64,000 bases of DNA from Tetracentron sinense (taxonomy: Eukaryota > Streptophyta > Magnoliopsida > Trochodendrales > Trochodendraceae): the NCBI GenBank assembly GCA_015143295.1, contig CM026565.1, positions 30,388,052 to 30,452,051 of the forward strand, given 5' to 3'. Positions 45,815 through 57,451 of this stretch are shown here, piece by piece. Position 1 is the stretch's first letter. Every line of letters begins with the position of its first letter. The translations under genes were made by a program, and so were the position numbers. The notes beneath the pieces were generated by a model, which did no database searches, had not been told where the DNA came from, and saw only the letters and a list, made by a program, of their open reading frames with translations.

Positions 45815-48800
45815 ACTGAAGTTCGGGACCAGTGTAGATGTACTGGGTTGGGCTGAAACTGACCTTGTCCCGTACCAATGTACAGTACAGCTGTAGTTAG
45901 ATTCATACAAAATGCTGATACACTTAAGTAACCTGGTTACCTGGTGTCACCGTGTGTGTGATAGACCAGGTTGGACTGAAACTGACCTTGCCCCAGACTG
46001 ATGTGCAGCCCTAGTTAGATACATACAACCTACAAAGTGCTGATACACTTATCTTAACAAACCTTGTGTGTGCACACAGTCGCACACACAACGTGCATAC
46101 AGTGTGTGCGCGTGCTTCGCATACGTGCATGCTTGCAGTGTGTGTCCCAGACAATTTGCAGCCCCAGTTAAATACATACAAACTGTTGATAGGCTTAACT
46201 AACCTGGTGTCAGTCTGGCTGTGTGTGTGTCCCAAACCGATGTCAGTCATAGTTTGAGACATACAAAGTGCTGATACACTTAACTAACATGGCAAAACAT
46301 ATAATAATACAAATGATATAATTATGATTATAATATCATAATTCCTATAATACAGTAAATAACATACATATTATTTCAAAATTCAAACATAGGCCCGGTT
46401 TGCCAAGTTCACCCAACTCGGTCCCAACTTGTGGATGTTGCTGTCCAGTTAGAAAAGCATTCACTCACTGGATCATTTGTTCGGCCCAAACCCACAAAAA
46501 TTATGATTGGGATGGGACTAGACTGGTTTGGGCCCAGTGTAGAAGACCGGGTTGGGCCCAAACTGACCTAATCCGGACTGATGTTCAGTCCAAGTTAGAT
46601 GCATATACAAAGTGCTGATACACTATCTTAACTAACCTGATAAGCTGATGCGTCAGTGCAGTTGTTTGACATATTAGAAGTCACATTTTAAAGATTATTT
46701 AGCTCGTAACTATATAAGTGCAAATTATAAAAGCAATAGAGAAGCAATATATGTGAATAAATAGTTGTGTTGGAGTTATAACAGTATGAGTGACTGCTGA
46801 AAGAAACTTTGTTAAAGTAAGGTATGTTATAATAATAGTATCGATGTGTTTCCAGCACGTGATTTGAATCACATCTTCAACACGGAAATGTACTCTGCAC
46901 ACTATCCTGATTTAGTAAACTCTAAACAGTCGATTACTCTCATACTAATGATTTATTAAACTGTGCAGTTGCTTCCTTCGCCTTTTACCTTATTTTTTCT
47001 TGTTGTAGAAGTAATGTCGCAATGTACTATATTATTTTATTCCTCTTTATGGTGAGCACGGATTTGTGATTGCTCATCTTATAATCTATTGTTCTTTTCA
47101 GCTTCCAAAGCCTAAACCCCCTACAAAGTGGGAAATGTTTGCCCAAAAGAAAGGTTAGTTATCTCAATTATTTCCTGTTGCACTATAGAGGACAATAAGA
47201 TAAATTAGTTTTAAAAAAGGAATTTTTCTTCTTAAACTGCAGAATTGATTTTTGAAAGATTTGGAATTTGGGGGTTTGATCCCAATTCTCTAATTGGTTC
47301 CAAGGTTGTGGGTTCATTCCCAAGCTTCCTACACTGAAATCTAATACACTTGGTTATTTTTCTTTGGAATCTCTGCAGGTATAAAGAATCGCAAAAAGGA
47401 CAAGGTTTTGTATGATGAACAAACTGGTACTTGGAAACGTCGTCATGGCTATGATCGTGTAAATGATGACAAAGATGTGCCCATCATTGAGGCCAAGATG
47501 ACTGATGGTAAATGATTTAACCTACTAATCTTTACTGTGTTCAAGCAGATTTACAAATTTCATTCCTGGGAATTTCTTTCCTTCTTGGGATAATATTGGG
47601 AATACTAAAAGAGGAAAATAAGAGTGTGTTTATTGTAAAACAACTCAAATAGTCTATCTACTAAACTGTAAGCATCAAAATATCATAACTATTCCATTAT
47701 ATTCAATTTTGCCAAGACTTTATCCGCAATGACCGTCACTCTTTGTAGAGCCAGGAGAGGATCCTTTTGTGAAGAGACAAGCAGAAAAGAGGAAGCGAGT
47801 TGAGAAGCAAGAGAAGAGCCGGTTGCAGAATCTGAAACAAGCTGCAAAAGTTGGTGCCTTGCCAAGGTTTGCTCCTCTTAATTTAATCTGAGTTGTTTGG
47901 AGCATTATGTATTACCACATGCTTGTAATGTGATCTCATACACACATCAAATGGGAACAGTTCCAGTATTGTTTGTTTTCCGTGTATATAATTACTCATC
48001 TTATGCTGCGAAATTCCTATGCAGCTATCCTTAATTTTAAAAGATCGTTTATGTATTGCAGCTGTCATACAAACATCAAATACGACCAGTTCCAGTATTG
48101 TTGCTTTTCCGTATGTATAACTATTATTCCTAGAGTCGGTCTATGGGTACTCCCAAATATAATCCTGAATATACTCCCTAATCCTAACCGTTTAAACCAC
48201 TAAGGGCCATGATTTGAGTTGGCTTATTTTGTCTTTTCCAATGCCATATGAGCTCTAATCCTAACCCTTTAATAATTGAGATACACGATTAGGATTTGGG
48301 AGTACACTTTGGGAGTATCCCTAGACTAGTTCTTATTCCTATGCTACAAAATTCCTTTGCACCTTGTGTCAATTTAAAAGATCATTTATGTATTGCAGCT
48401 ATATGTATTTACATGTAGAACTTGAGACCATGTCTGGTTATGTCCTTGAGTTCTGTCCGAAAGATTCCTCTTTTTTCTGAGTCCTTGGACATGAATCATA
48501 CTTTTTAGACTATGGGTCTCTACCCTACAAGGCATACATGGAGGATCTGGACCATTCAGTCACTGGCCCTTCATTGCCCAAACTTCAACTTCAGCAGATG
48601 ATCTGTCTTTGACACCTTATGTTTGGTTGCCGAGAAAATAAGTAAAAACATGGAAAAGAAAAGAAAATTGGACAAAACACAAATAAAAACTGTATTAGAA
48701 ATCCAAAATTTTCTTTTCTTTTCCATGATTTTACCTATTTTCTCAGCAACCAAACATAGGGTAAAGAGATTTCTTTTCTTGCCCATTGGATAATAAGGAT

Positions 48801-49670
48801 ATGACAAAAAACTTACTTTTGGGCTGGGAGAGATCCTTATTGCAGGTCCATTGATTGGACAGTCTGGAATATGGATCACTTATCATGACACATCATAAGT
48901 ATGATGCCACGGTAGAATGACATGATTTTCATAGATTTAATATGAAAGATCTGACTTTAAGGTTTTCTGGCAGCCATGTTCAACTCGCTGCAACAGCATT
49001 ACCCATAACAGGAACCCAAAGTGCACCAAAGAAAGTTAGCAAAGATGAACTAGAGAATGTTGCTGGAATGGCGGCAACTGCAACAGCCAGCGGTGGTAAA
49101 TTTGATAAGAAGCTGCCCGGAGAGAAGCCTGCAAAACATGTTGGGAAGTATCGTAAGGTGTGTACGCCTACTCATCTTTAATAATGCAACTGCTTTTACG
49201 ATTTTTCCTCTTTGTGACAAAACAAGGATTGACAACATTTTATTTGTTTCTTCCTCTATTTCCCTTTAGTTCCTCCCTGTTGCGGAGGGAACAGGAATGG
49301 GCTCCCTAGAGAAGCAGCAAACAGACAAGGTTCTGAACAAGCTAATCTCCAAGCATTCCCATGAGATTCTAAATGTTGATAAGGTAAGCCATACATGTAG
49401 TTACTTATATTTTGGCGTGGCTCAAGATCCAAGTTTCCATTGGTTTAATGTAGTTCTTGTTTATCTGTAAATTTGTATATTGTTTGTGAATAGGCTGTTA
49501 CTATGTTCAATGTGAAGAGAGAGAAACGAAAGAATCAACAAGGGAAGTCTTCATCAACCTCGAGCAAGTTGAAGCCGCAAAAGAAACCTCTTAAAAATTC
49601 ATCAAAAAAGGGATCATTCAAGAAGGGATCATCAAAGAAGGGGTCATTTAAGAAAGGACAGTCAAAGTGA
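43431..49670 (+). CDS. RRS1: Ribosome biogenesis regulatory protein, RRS1 family (8 exons, 340 aa)
   Basis: Exons: 43431-43528, 44845-44995, 47102-47153, 47379-47507, 47749-47866, 48974-49157, 49270-49383, 49494-49670; the sum of 1023 nt gives 340 residues, and all junctions are GT-AG and in phase. Landmarks in order: [116 protein letters not shown], and [11 protein letters not shown]. The tail is Lys/Ser-rich with GSFKKG repeats. This is the RRS1 family (not the plant immune receptor of the same name), a nucleolar factor that works with Rpf2 to bring 5S RNP into the large ribosomal subunit. Length is close to other plant members (about 320). Upstream, exon 1 occurs three more times and exon 2 once more. 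The gene looks intact from this start. Confidence 0.92.
45815..46640. repeat. Degenerate repeats and GT/CA-rich tract in RRS1 intron 2
   Basis: Blocks around TACAAAGTGCTGATACACTTA recur at about 45905, 46030, 46265 and 46605, joined by GGGTTGGGC..AAACTGACC blocks. 46060-46150 is alternating purine/pyrimidine (GTGTGTGCACACA, GTGTGCGCGTGC), prone to non-B DNA. No coding support. Confidence 0.65.
48133..48332. mobile_element. MITE, 200 bp, 9-bp target duplication, in RRS1 intron 5
   Basis: GAGTCGGTCTATGGGTACTC and the inverted right end GAACTAGTCTAGGGATACTC match at most positions. It is flanked by ttattccta at 48124-48132 and 48333-48341. The 9-bp duplication suggests a Mutator-type MITE. Confidence 0.85.
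48614..48762. mobile_element. Foldback MITE in RRS1 intron 5
   Basis: ACCTTATGTTTGGTTGCCGA and the inverted ACCCTATGTTTGGTTGCTGA form long arms that pair through GAGAAAATA..GGAAAAGAAAAG. Target duplication not clear. Confidence 0.75.
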
Positions 49671-51085
49671 GATTAAATTTGGATGAAAATGTAATGTGGG
49701 TTTTGAGAGCTGTTGGGGGTTAATTGGATATTAAGAGTTAATTTGTAATCAGGAATTAGAGGCCTGTCTTTCGCCTTACTTTTTTTTATCTTAAGTTTGT
49801 ATTTCTTTGGCAAAGAACCTCAGGTTAGCTCTCTGGAATGGGTATTGAGGAATGAGTTCTTTACTCTTTTTTGGTCAATGAGTTCATCTGTATCTTATTG
49901 AATAATTGCATTAAGTTATATATAGTGAAAATCAAGATGGCTAAAGATAGTTGAGCTGCTTCAATCTTTTGTATGAAACAGTAGCCCTCCCAGTGGATTT
50001 ATATAGCATGTGAAAATCAAATGTTTCCTCTTGGCTAAGCATATCTGCAGAGCATGTGTTCCTCTAACTATCCAATTGAATGTCTGGGAACTCCCTGAAT
50101 TAGCCACAAAGTATTCGGAAACCAGCATTTTAATTAGTGGCTCCCATTTCGGCAAAATCCCAAGTCCCAACTATGGTCCCAAGTAAAATACTCACTCCAA
50201 AGAACCAAGTACTGCATATTCTCATCAATCCACGCTGTCTATCTAGTGAGTGGACCCACTAAAATTTAAATCAATCAAATGATAGTGATCATCCCTACCT
50301 TTGATTGAAGTTGACCTAGCCCAATGTGAGAACCGCGACGACCACCCTCACCCCAGGTTAATATGATGGGAAACAAGGATAAGCATTTTATGTTTTTAAT
50401 ATGTTCATAAATTGTTTATTTCTTTCCACCTCAACCCATGGATTAACTAATATGTTGAGATGCAGCCCAACTTTTAAGCTGGCCGCTCCTTATTCAACTT
50501 TTTAAAGGATAAATTTAGAATTTTGAAGCGATGATTAACAGTAGCTTTAGGGCAACCCCAAACAAGCTTAATTACTATTCAGATATGAAAAAACTGGCTT
50601 AGAAAAACAAATGACAATGAAATAGCTTGTGGAGCCAACAAGTAGTTTGTGTAGCTTTGGAACATTCTGTTAATTAGCATTCGCGCAGTAGCTTGAGGTA
50701 TAAACTACTTACAAGTTGAACGCATTTTGATGGAAACCCACAAAAAACAATATATTGAAGAGCTCTAATTCAAGGGTCTGTCTTCCACATATCAATGGGT
50801 GATACAAAAATAGACATCAAGATCACATCTGACATGTGTTTAGAACACAAGCTAAAAGAAATAGCTTGGATAACAAAATTAAAATTTGAATACCAAAGGG
50901 CATGTCTCTACAGAAGCTCCTAACAAAATAATACCACAGCTCCCAAAAACTCTTCCTAACGCCCCCACTCATAAGGACCACGGTTACAGTCGTTCATAAA
51001 TAAAGGAACCGACTGATAAAGTGCTTCGACCAGTGTCAGCACATTAAAAAATAAAAAAACCTAAATCATGGGGAACTTTCCCACT
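49671..51085. other. Convergent 3' region between RRS1 and the Alba gene
   Basis: The 3' ends of RRS1 (plus) and the Alba gene (minus) face each other across about 1.4 kb. No further gene was recognised. Confidence 0.5.
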
Positions 51086-51253
51086 TCAGCTCTGCTCGTC
51101 ACCTTCTGCAGCTTCCCTCTCCAAAGCGGCAGCAGCCATCAGTTCATCAAAATTCTCTGTCTTCCCCAGCAATATCTCAATCTAAAACAGAATAACACCC
51201 ACAGGTAAAATTAACGCTTACACATTAAACAGCCAGGAAACAGTTCCTCTCAG

Positions 51254-51352
51254 GTAGACCATAGAACAAACAACACTTTGGCATACATGACTCATGCAGA
51301 CAACAAGTAGACCATAGAACAAACAGCACTTTGGCATACATGACTCATGCAG
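51254..51352. repeat. 53-bp tandem duplication in the last Alba intron
   Basis: GTAGACCATAGAACAAACA...CATGACTCATGCAG occurs at 51254 and again at 51307, almost identical. Confidence 0.85.
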
Positions 51353-52349
51353 GGGGAGAGATTATCCACCAGGGGAACTCCACCTACGCAGAAACAATCC
51401 CACTAGTTGAACCAATCCAATCCTTTGGGTCATCAGTAAAATATCACAAACACTCCAGGAGAACGTAATATCAGATGATTAAGAACACCAATTGGACCCA
51501 ATTTTTTTTTCCCAGGGGATCTCCTAAGGACACCTCAAGTGGCAGAATCCCAATCTGCCCGTGAGCCACAATGTATCCAACAGGCCTATGTTAGATTTAG
51601 ATAGTGAATTATATTGCATTCCCAAACTTACCTTCGCTTTTTGGATGGGCCGCCCTCTTGATTCATCCTTCATTTCAACAGTAGATGTCATAATCTCTGC
51701 AAATGCAAAATTTCACAATAATCAAGGTCAGGAATTCAGTATTTGCTTTAAATTAGAATGATGAGCGGGGGGGTAGGGACCTCACTTTTTTCAACAGCAA
51801 GTCCGGTTTTCTTCAGAATCTCTGCAATGGTCACGACTGTGGCAATGGCTGCAGATATAACAGAGCAAGCATATCAACTATTTTGGAGGGCAATCGCTTA
51901 AAAAGAGCATTAAGACAAGACAATTCATGAGAACAAATTACAATCTTATCCTTTGACCTGGATTTGGTATGGTCATTCTGTAAAGCAAGAATAACTAATA
52001 AATGGATGGACTGTATACACAGCTTGCATAACAGGAACATCATGATTGCATAAAAAACTGAAATCTCCAGACCACCTCTGCGATCACCTTTAACAATTAC
52101 TTAAACTACATCAACCAAGTTAGAAGTTTATCAGCTCTTGGACGAATGGCAATTGATTCAGGCAAGGACAACGTAAGTAAGAAATAAAGCAATAAACACA
52201 CATCAACAATAAAGCAATTCACATAACAAGTTCGTACAATAATTGACATACATAAAACCCTATCCCTCCTAAACTTTATCGAAGATCTAAAAGCTGCTTG
52301 TAGCTGGCTCCCCCTTTCCAACCATGTTGCTTCACTTTCATAATTAAAC

Positions 52350-53001
52350 TTCAATAGTTTCCCTGATTAGCACTAGTGTTACAAATCTCGTTCTCGTGTT
52401 TTTATTGGCCGAAGTTTTTCTAGGAAGATTTTCAAATATGTGTTTTTCTGGGTATTTCTCGCCTAAATCTCGGGAATGATTAAAAAATATATTGAAATTA
52501 CAGAAAATAGAAATAAATATAACAAAGTTATAAATTCATAAAATCAACAACATTGTGCATTTCTCATTAAATTTTTTAAATCTCGGCTAAATCTCGCAAT
52601 ATATACACGATAAAAAGAGAAAATTATATTTCTCAACGAAGTTTTAAACTTTAGATGTTTTTCTCGAGAGAAATTGGGTATTTCTTGGGAGATTTGTTAC
52701 TGTGATTAGCACCACCACTAAGGATAATTCCACATATTTGAAAACATTCTCATGGGATATGGCCAGTTCAACTCAACAATTTCCTCAACCAGCTACTTCC
52801 ATACTTCATTAAAGGGGAATTTGAGAAGGCAACAAAATGAAAACAGTCGCTAAAATCAAGAAAGGGGCTCAACAAGCTCTATTTTCCATTATTGTAAAAT
52901 TTACAGGGATAAGACACTTTACAATACACTTAAACCCAAGAAAATTAGCTCAAATTTGGAGCAGTCATCAAATAAAAAAGGGACTAACAAGAGGATGAGA
53001 A
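52350..53001. other. Alba intron sequence, no feature recognised
   Basis: Part of the large intron 51849-55129. TTTCTCGGGAGAAAT-like and AAATCTCGG motifs recur at 52380-52700, a possible decayed inverted element without clear ends. Confidence 0.35.
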
Positions 53002-53336
53002 TAGGGATGACAACGGGTCAGATTAATCGGGTAACCCGCCCCGCCCCATTTATGATGTGAAATTATTATTTCACCCTTAAATTAATCCTAAAATTACCTC
53101 AATATATTACTTTATATTACTTAAAATGTGAAATATCAAACCGCCCTGCCCTTCCATCTGACTAGTTCTTAACGAGACATGGCGGGACGGGGTTAAGAAG
53201 AGTTTTGATAAACGAGGATGGGGTCACCCGCCCCAACCCCGACCCAGGTTTGGGACGGGAACAGAGTACAAGTTTTCCCATTAGGGGTGGGGTGTTGGGG
53301 GAGCCCCAACCCAAACCCGGCCCGTTGCCATCCCTA
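53002..53336. mobile_element. hAT-type MITE, 335 bp, 8-bp target duplication, in Alba intron
   Basis: TAGGGATGACAACGGGTC at the left pairs with GCCCGTTGCCATCCCTA at the right. gatgagaa flanks both sides (52994-53001 and 53337-53344). The body repeats CCCGCCCC / GGGGCGGG-like motifs. Confidence 0.9.
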
Positions 53337-54089
53337 GATGAGAACACCTGGCTCAACTAAGAGGCTGTACTTTGAGATTCAGAGCCTCCAACAATGAAAA
53401 AGCTGAGCAACAATTCACATTGTAAACTTATGAGCCAAAAAATGTGAAACAAGACAAACTAACCGATATTTAAGGCCAGGAACCAAAAAATTGCACCTAA
53501 TAAAAATTGGCATAAAGTGCCACTCTAGAAGGAACAAAAGCTGTTGAACAAGTCGAAAAAGGTTTTCCTTCAATCGGATGAAATTTAACCATGACAACAA
53601 CACCTTCATACTTCAAGTTAAAAAAGACAATAAAATTGCGCATCAAGCAAGTGTAACCTATCAAGTCACTGAATCTGATAGTTGGGCCTATTGCAGGGCT
53701 CAACTAAATTGAGCATCCCTAATCCGATACATTAGGGAGACAGTACCCAAAATTTTGAAGTCATTGATCCAGAAAAAGAATATCAAGATTTCGTGAAGAA
53801 GTTCAAATACCTACCGTCTTTGGGAGTTCAATGAAAATGGAATTTAACACTCATTGGCGACTCAAATGAGTAGGAAGAGAGATCGAAATATATCAGTAAT
53901 CCAATAACACAGATGCTGAAAAAGAGAGCATTGGAATGTGTCGTTCGCCGACTTTCAAAGGTTAAGAGAAGTGAAATTATCAAGTATTGGCCCTCAGTGG
54001 CGTCGTCATCCCCCCATCACATGATGAGGTTTTTTGTTTTCAATTGAAAGCCCCTCCCTCTAGGGGACCTTTAAACTAAACTCTGTCAC

Positions 54090-54612
54090 TAGCTCACTAG
54101 GTAATCCTGGTCCAGCTGGGATTGGTGGGATTGTCAAAGATAGCACATGTACTGCATTATTACTCAGATCTGATTGGTAAGGCAAGTTCGAACCACGATA
54201 AAATTTTATCACTTAGGCAAAGGCTCCTCCTATCTAGGTGTCTTGACCTTACTTCCCTCCTTGTACAAGGAAACTCAAGAAATTCCATCAAGTGTGCTGT
54301 GGGGAATGAGAGGGGTCTGTGGAGGTATGTCAACAACTCTAAAGAAATTCATGATTTGGCATCCCAAAGGAACATCATGTTCTCTTGGACTTCAACTTCA
54401 AGACCTTCAAATGATATGGATGACCAGTTGGCTAAAAGGGGTGAATAAGATTAGTCATTTAGTGAAGTCTTCCTTTCGTTTTGTTCTTTTTGTGATTCAT
54501 GTTGAGGATATCTTCTCTTTGTATTTCTTCTATCCTTAATATATTATTTGTGGTCCTTGTATCCAGGTCTTTGATATATATTATTGCATGTTTACCTATC
54601 AAAAAAAAAAAA
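54090..54612 (+). mobile_element. LINE 3' fragment with RNase H domain
   Basis: SSLGNPGPAGIGGIVKD (about 54090-54141) is the start of the RNase H domain typical of plant L1 elements. ILSLRQRLLLSRCLDL and WTSTSRPSNDMDDQLAKRG follow with a frame change between. The sequence ends TTTACCTATC and a poly-A run, the usual plant LINE tail. It is 5' truncated. Near-repeats ctctgtca (54081) and ctctctca (54614) may be the target duplication. It lies in the Alba intron, opposite strand. Confidence 0.78.
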
Positions 54613-55616
54613 ACTCTCTCATAAACGATCCAAAAAAAACCTAGACCAAGTCGATATGTGTAGAAGAGGAAAATATTTCCAAAAGTGTTTTATTTTAGTT
54701 TTTAATTTTCTTGTTCTTTTTTACAAAAATCAAAGAGTTTAAACCCATTCACAAGTCACAATGAGAACACAAAGGTCCACATCTAATTTCTTAAAATAAA
54801 ATGTACATCATGGTAGTTAAGAAAATTTAACATTTTTTCTTCTACTAATAACAAGGAAATCAGCTCCACCACGTTACACAACATATATTCATTACAGAAA
54901 ATAGAAAATAAAATAAGAACCATGATATTCAAAGCAATCCTAGACCTGCCTCATCCAAGAAATTTGGAGGAGAATGATTGCAAAATAAAAAGAAAGAATC
55001 AATACCATATTCCCAGAGGTTATAGGCTATGTTTATTCAGTACACACAAATATAGGTACTGAATGAAAAAAAGGGAAAGACACTAGTTGAAAAAAAATGT
55101 GTATGAGAGAGAGGCCAAAGAAACAATACCCATTCCAAGAGCAGAAAGCTCCACCTCGTTATATTGCTGCATGTATCTCTGCAAAGACGATTGGTACCAA
55201 AAACATAGAGATTAAGAAACAGGGGTAGACCTTGATAAAGAGAACACATCAAACCTAAACAGAGAAATGCACATTTTTTTTTAATACATATATAGATTAA
55301 AAGAACGCCACTAAAACCTTCAGATTCAGAACCCCAAAAACCCCAAACCTAGAAAAAGAAGACGTGATACCCGGAAAAAAAAAACAAAAACAATATCGAA
55401 ATTCCACCATTAAAACCTTAAACAGAAGTCAAAATTACCAAAAAACTGAATCCATCATTCAAACTAACGAACCGAATCCTCAACAGAAACAAATTGAAGA
55501 ATTGGATTGCAAAACCCTAAAAAGGAAGGTTTTTGCATCACAGAAGAAATAAGGAGCAGAATGAAAAGGGAGATTAGGGTTTACCTTTGAGAGATTAACA
55601 TAGAAAAAGAGGGGTT

Positions 55617-56655
55617 TGTCGACACAAAATTTCGTGGACGAAATAATGATGAACAAAATATTTTATTTATTTTCAGTTTGGTACAACTCTCAAAAATCCT
55701 CTGATTAACAATCAGAAATTTCTAAAGTAGAAGATAAGGGCCGAGGCGTGATCTCGATCTTCTTTGAAGGTGTTGATGTAGCTTTTCCTTTCTTCCGGGC
55801 TTCGCGCTTAATCGGCTAGAAAGTGATTTTGGAGGAGAACTGGCTTCTTTGCAGCTTTGTCTTCTCCGGAATGATTTGATTTCTTTTCTTTGAAGGTTAG
55901 AGAATGCTTCTGAGTTCTCTTCTTTGGCTTCTTCTGAATTTCTCTCTCTGAATTTCTGAATCTCTAAATCTCTAGCTTTGGCTCTTATTTATAGACTTTT
56001 AGAGATAAGGATCTCAAGAATCCTACTCCATCTAGTGGTTTAAAGGATTTAAGAGATCTTAATAAGGCTTATCCATTTAGAGATAAAGATTTCAAGAGTT
56101 CCACTTTATTTAGTAGTTTAAGGGATTTAAGAGATCTTGATAAGACTTATCCATTTAGAGATAAGGATTTCAAGAGTCCCACTCTATTTAGAGTTTAAGG
56201 GATTTAAGAGATCTTGATAAGACTTATCCATTTAGAGATAAGGATTTCAAGAGTCCCACTCTATTTAGTAGTTTAAAAGATCTTGATAAGACTTATCCAT
56301 TTAGAGATAAGAATTTCAAGAGTCCCACTCTATTTAGTAGTTTAAGGGATTTAAGAGATCTTGATAAGGCTTTCATGGGCCCCACCCATCTTCTTGGGTA
56401 TTGAGTCCACAATCAGGTTTTTTGTATTGACGGATCGACCCACTTATCGAGTGTATGACCCATTTAGATTTGGACTTGAGTTTTGAGTTTATAGGCTTTC
56501 TACTTCGTGCCCAGACCCGAGCCGTAAGAGGCTCATGCCTTGTCATTAGGCCCAATTTAAATGTATAGGGCTTTTTAATGATTTTAGGCTTTTTATATAA
56601 TTTTATCAGAGTGTAAGGACCTTTGCGTAAAATTAATAAATTTTAGGGTTCTACA
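55617..56655 (-). repeat. LTR (3' LTR of the minus-strand element)
   Basis: On the plus strand it begins TGTCGACACAAAATTTCG and ends GGTTCTACA, so on the minus strand it runs TGTAGAACCC...GTGTCGACA. 1039 bp. The 5 bases gggtt before it (55612-55616) are the expected target duplication; the other side is not in the window. Confidence 0.82.
55995..56365. repeat. Tandem repeats inside the LTR
   Basis: About four to five imperfect units of roughly 65-85 bp containing ACTTATCCATTTAGAGATAA, TTTCAAGAGTCCCACTC and AAGAGATCTTGATAAG. Confidence 0.8.
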
Positions 56656-57451
56656 AATTGCCCCCTCAAGGGTATAATGATGGAACCTATGAGTGACATT
56701 AGTGTAACCCTTGATTTAGTGTTTGATTTGGATTTAATTTATTTGGAGTTTATCTTGATTTGGGTTAGACACGAATCCTATTCCTAATGGGATAAGGAGA
56801 CAGGTTACCTCCCCTTACAAATAGGAAGAGAACGGCATTAATGCACCCATGTTTTTTTTGTGCAGGTTTGGGTTTTAGACATTCGAGTGCCGAAAGGCCC
56901 GAAACGGCCTGGACTAAGTCGGCGATGCCACTGTACGGTTCCCGTTTGTTGGAGACAACAGTTTGCTGCTAATGGTTTTTTTTATTTTTTATTTTATTTT
57001 TTTTTTATGGTAGCTGAACCTGAGGTAACTTTACAGGCTGCCTACGTACCCGTAATGGGATCAAGCTTTAACGTAGTTCGATTTTTTTTTTTTTTATTTT
57101 TTTTTTTTTCACCCATGTTTTTTTTTTTTATGGTAGCTGAACCTGAGGTAACTTTACAGGCTGCCTACGTACCCGTAGTGGGATCAAGCTTTAACGTAGT
57201 TCGATTTTTTTTTTTTTTTTTTCTAAGTTTTGCCTAGACTATCTTTTTAGATTTTCAGTCTAGCGAACAAGAGTCATTGAACCTTTTACAATTTTGGTTG
57301 TATAAGCCAAGAGTGACATGCATTTTAAGCTCATACGTCAAGGAGCGTTGTGGACACTTTAAACTCGTATCAAGGAGCGTTGTGGACACTTTAGGCTCGT
57401 ATCGAGGAGCATTGTGGACACTTTAGGCTCATATCGAGGAGCATTGTTCTA
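56656..57451. repeat. Non-coding 3' interior of the gypsy element with two repeat types
   Basis: A 76-bp block starting ATGGTAGCTGAACCTGAGG occurs at 57007-57082 and 57130-57205, separated by T-rich runs. Next, 32-bp units with GCATTGTGGACACTTTAGGC repeat about 3.5 times (57338-57448). Such tandem repeats beside the 3' LTR are common in Tat elements. Confidence 0.8.

Larger units (their letters stand above)
51086..55616 (-). pseudogene. Alba-domain protein gene (At2g34160-like), 5' end cut off by an LTR element
   Basis: Minus-strand coding exons: 55616-55585 (partial), 55178-55130, 51848-51786, 51696-51632 and 51181-51086. They read KPLFFYVNLSK|RYMQQYNEVELSALGM|AIATVVTIAEILKK..AVEK|KIMTSTVEMKDESRGRP..KAK|IEILLGKTENFDELMAAAA, ending EGDEQS and TGA. 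Junctions are GT-AG and in phase. This is the plant short Alba family (about 130 residues), basic nucleic-acid binding proteins linked to RNA and chromatin. The residues that precede KPLFFYV, including the start, are missing: the first visible exon stops within a Lys codon exactly at the LTR boundary at 55617. The rest may lie beyond 64000. It shares a convergent 3' end with RRS1. It is called a disrupted gene; an intact allele elsewhere is possible. Confidence 0.82.

Noticed and set aside
46066-46257. Frames encoded by the GT/CA tract
   Set aside because: Low-complexity alternating sequence within an RRS1 intron.
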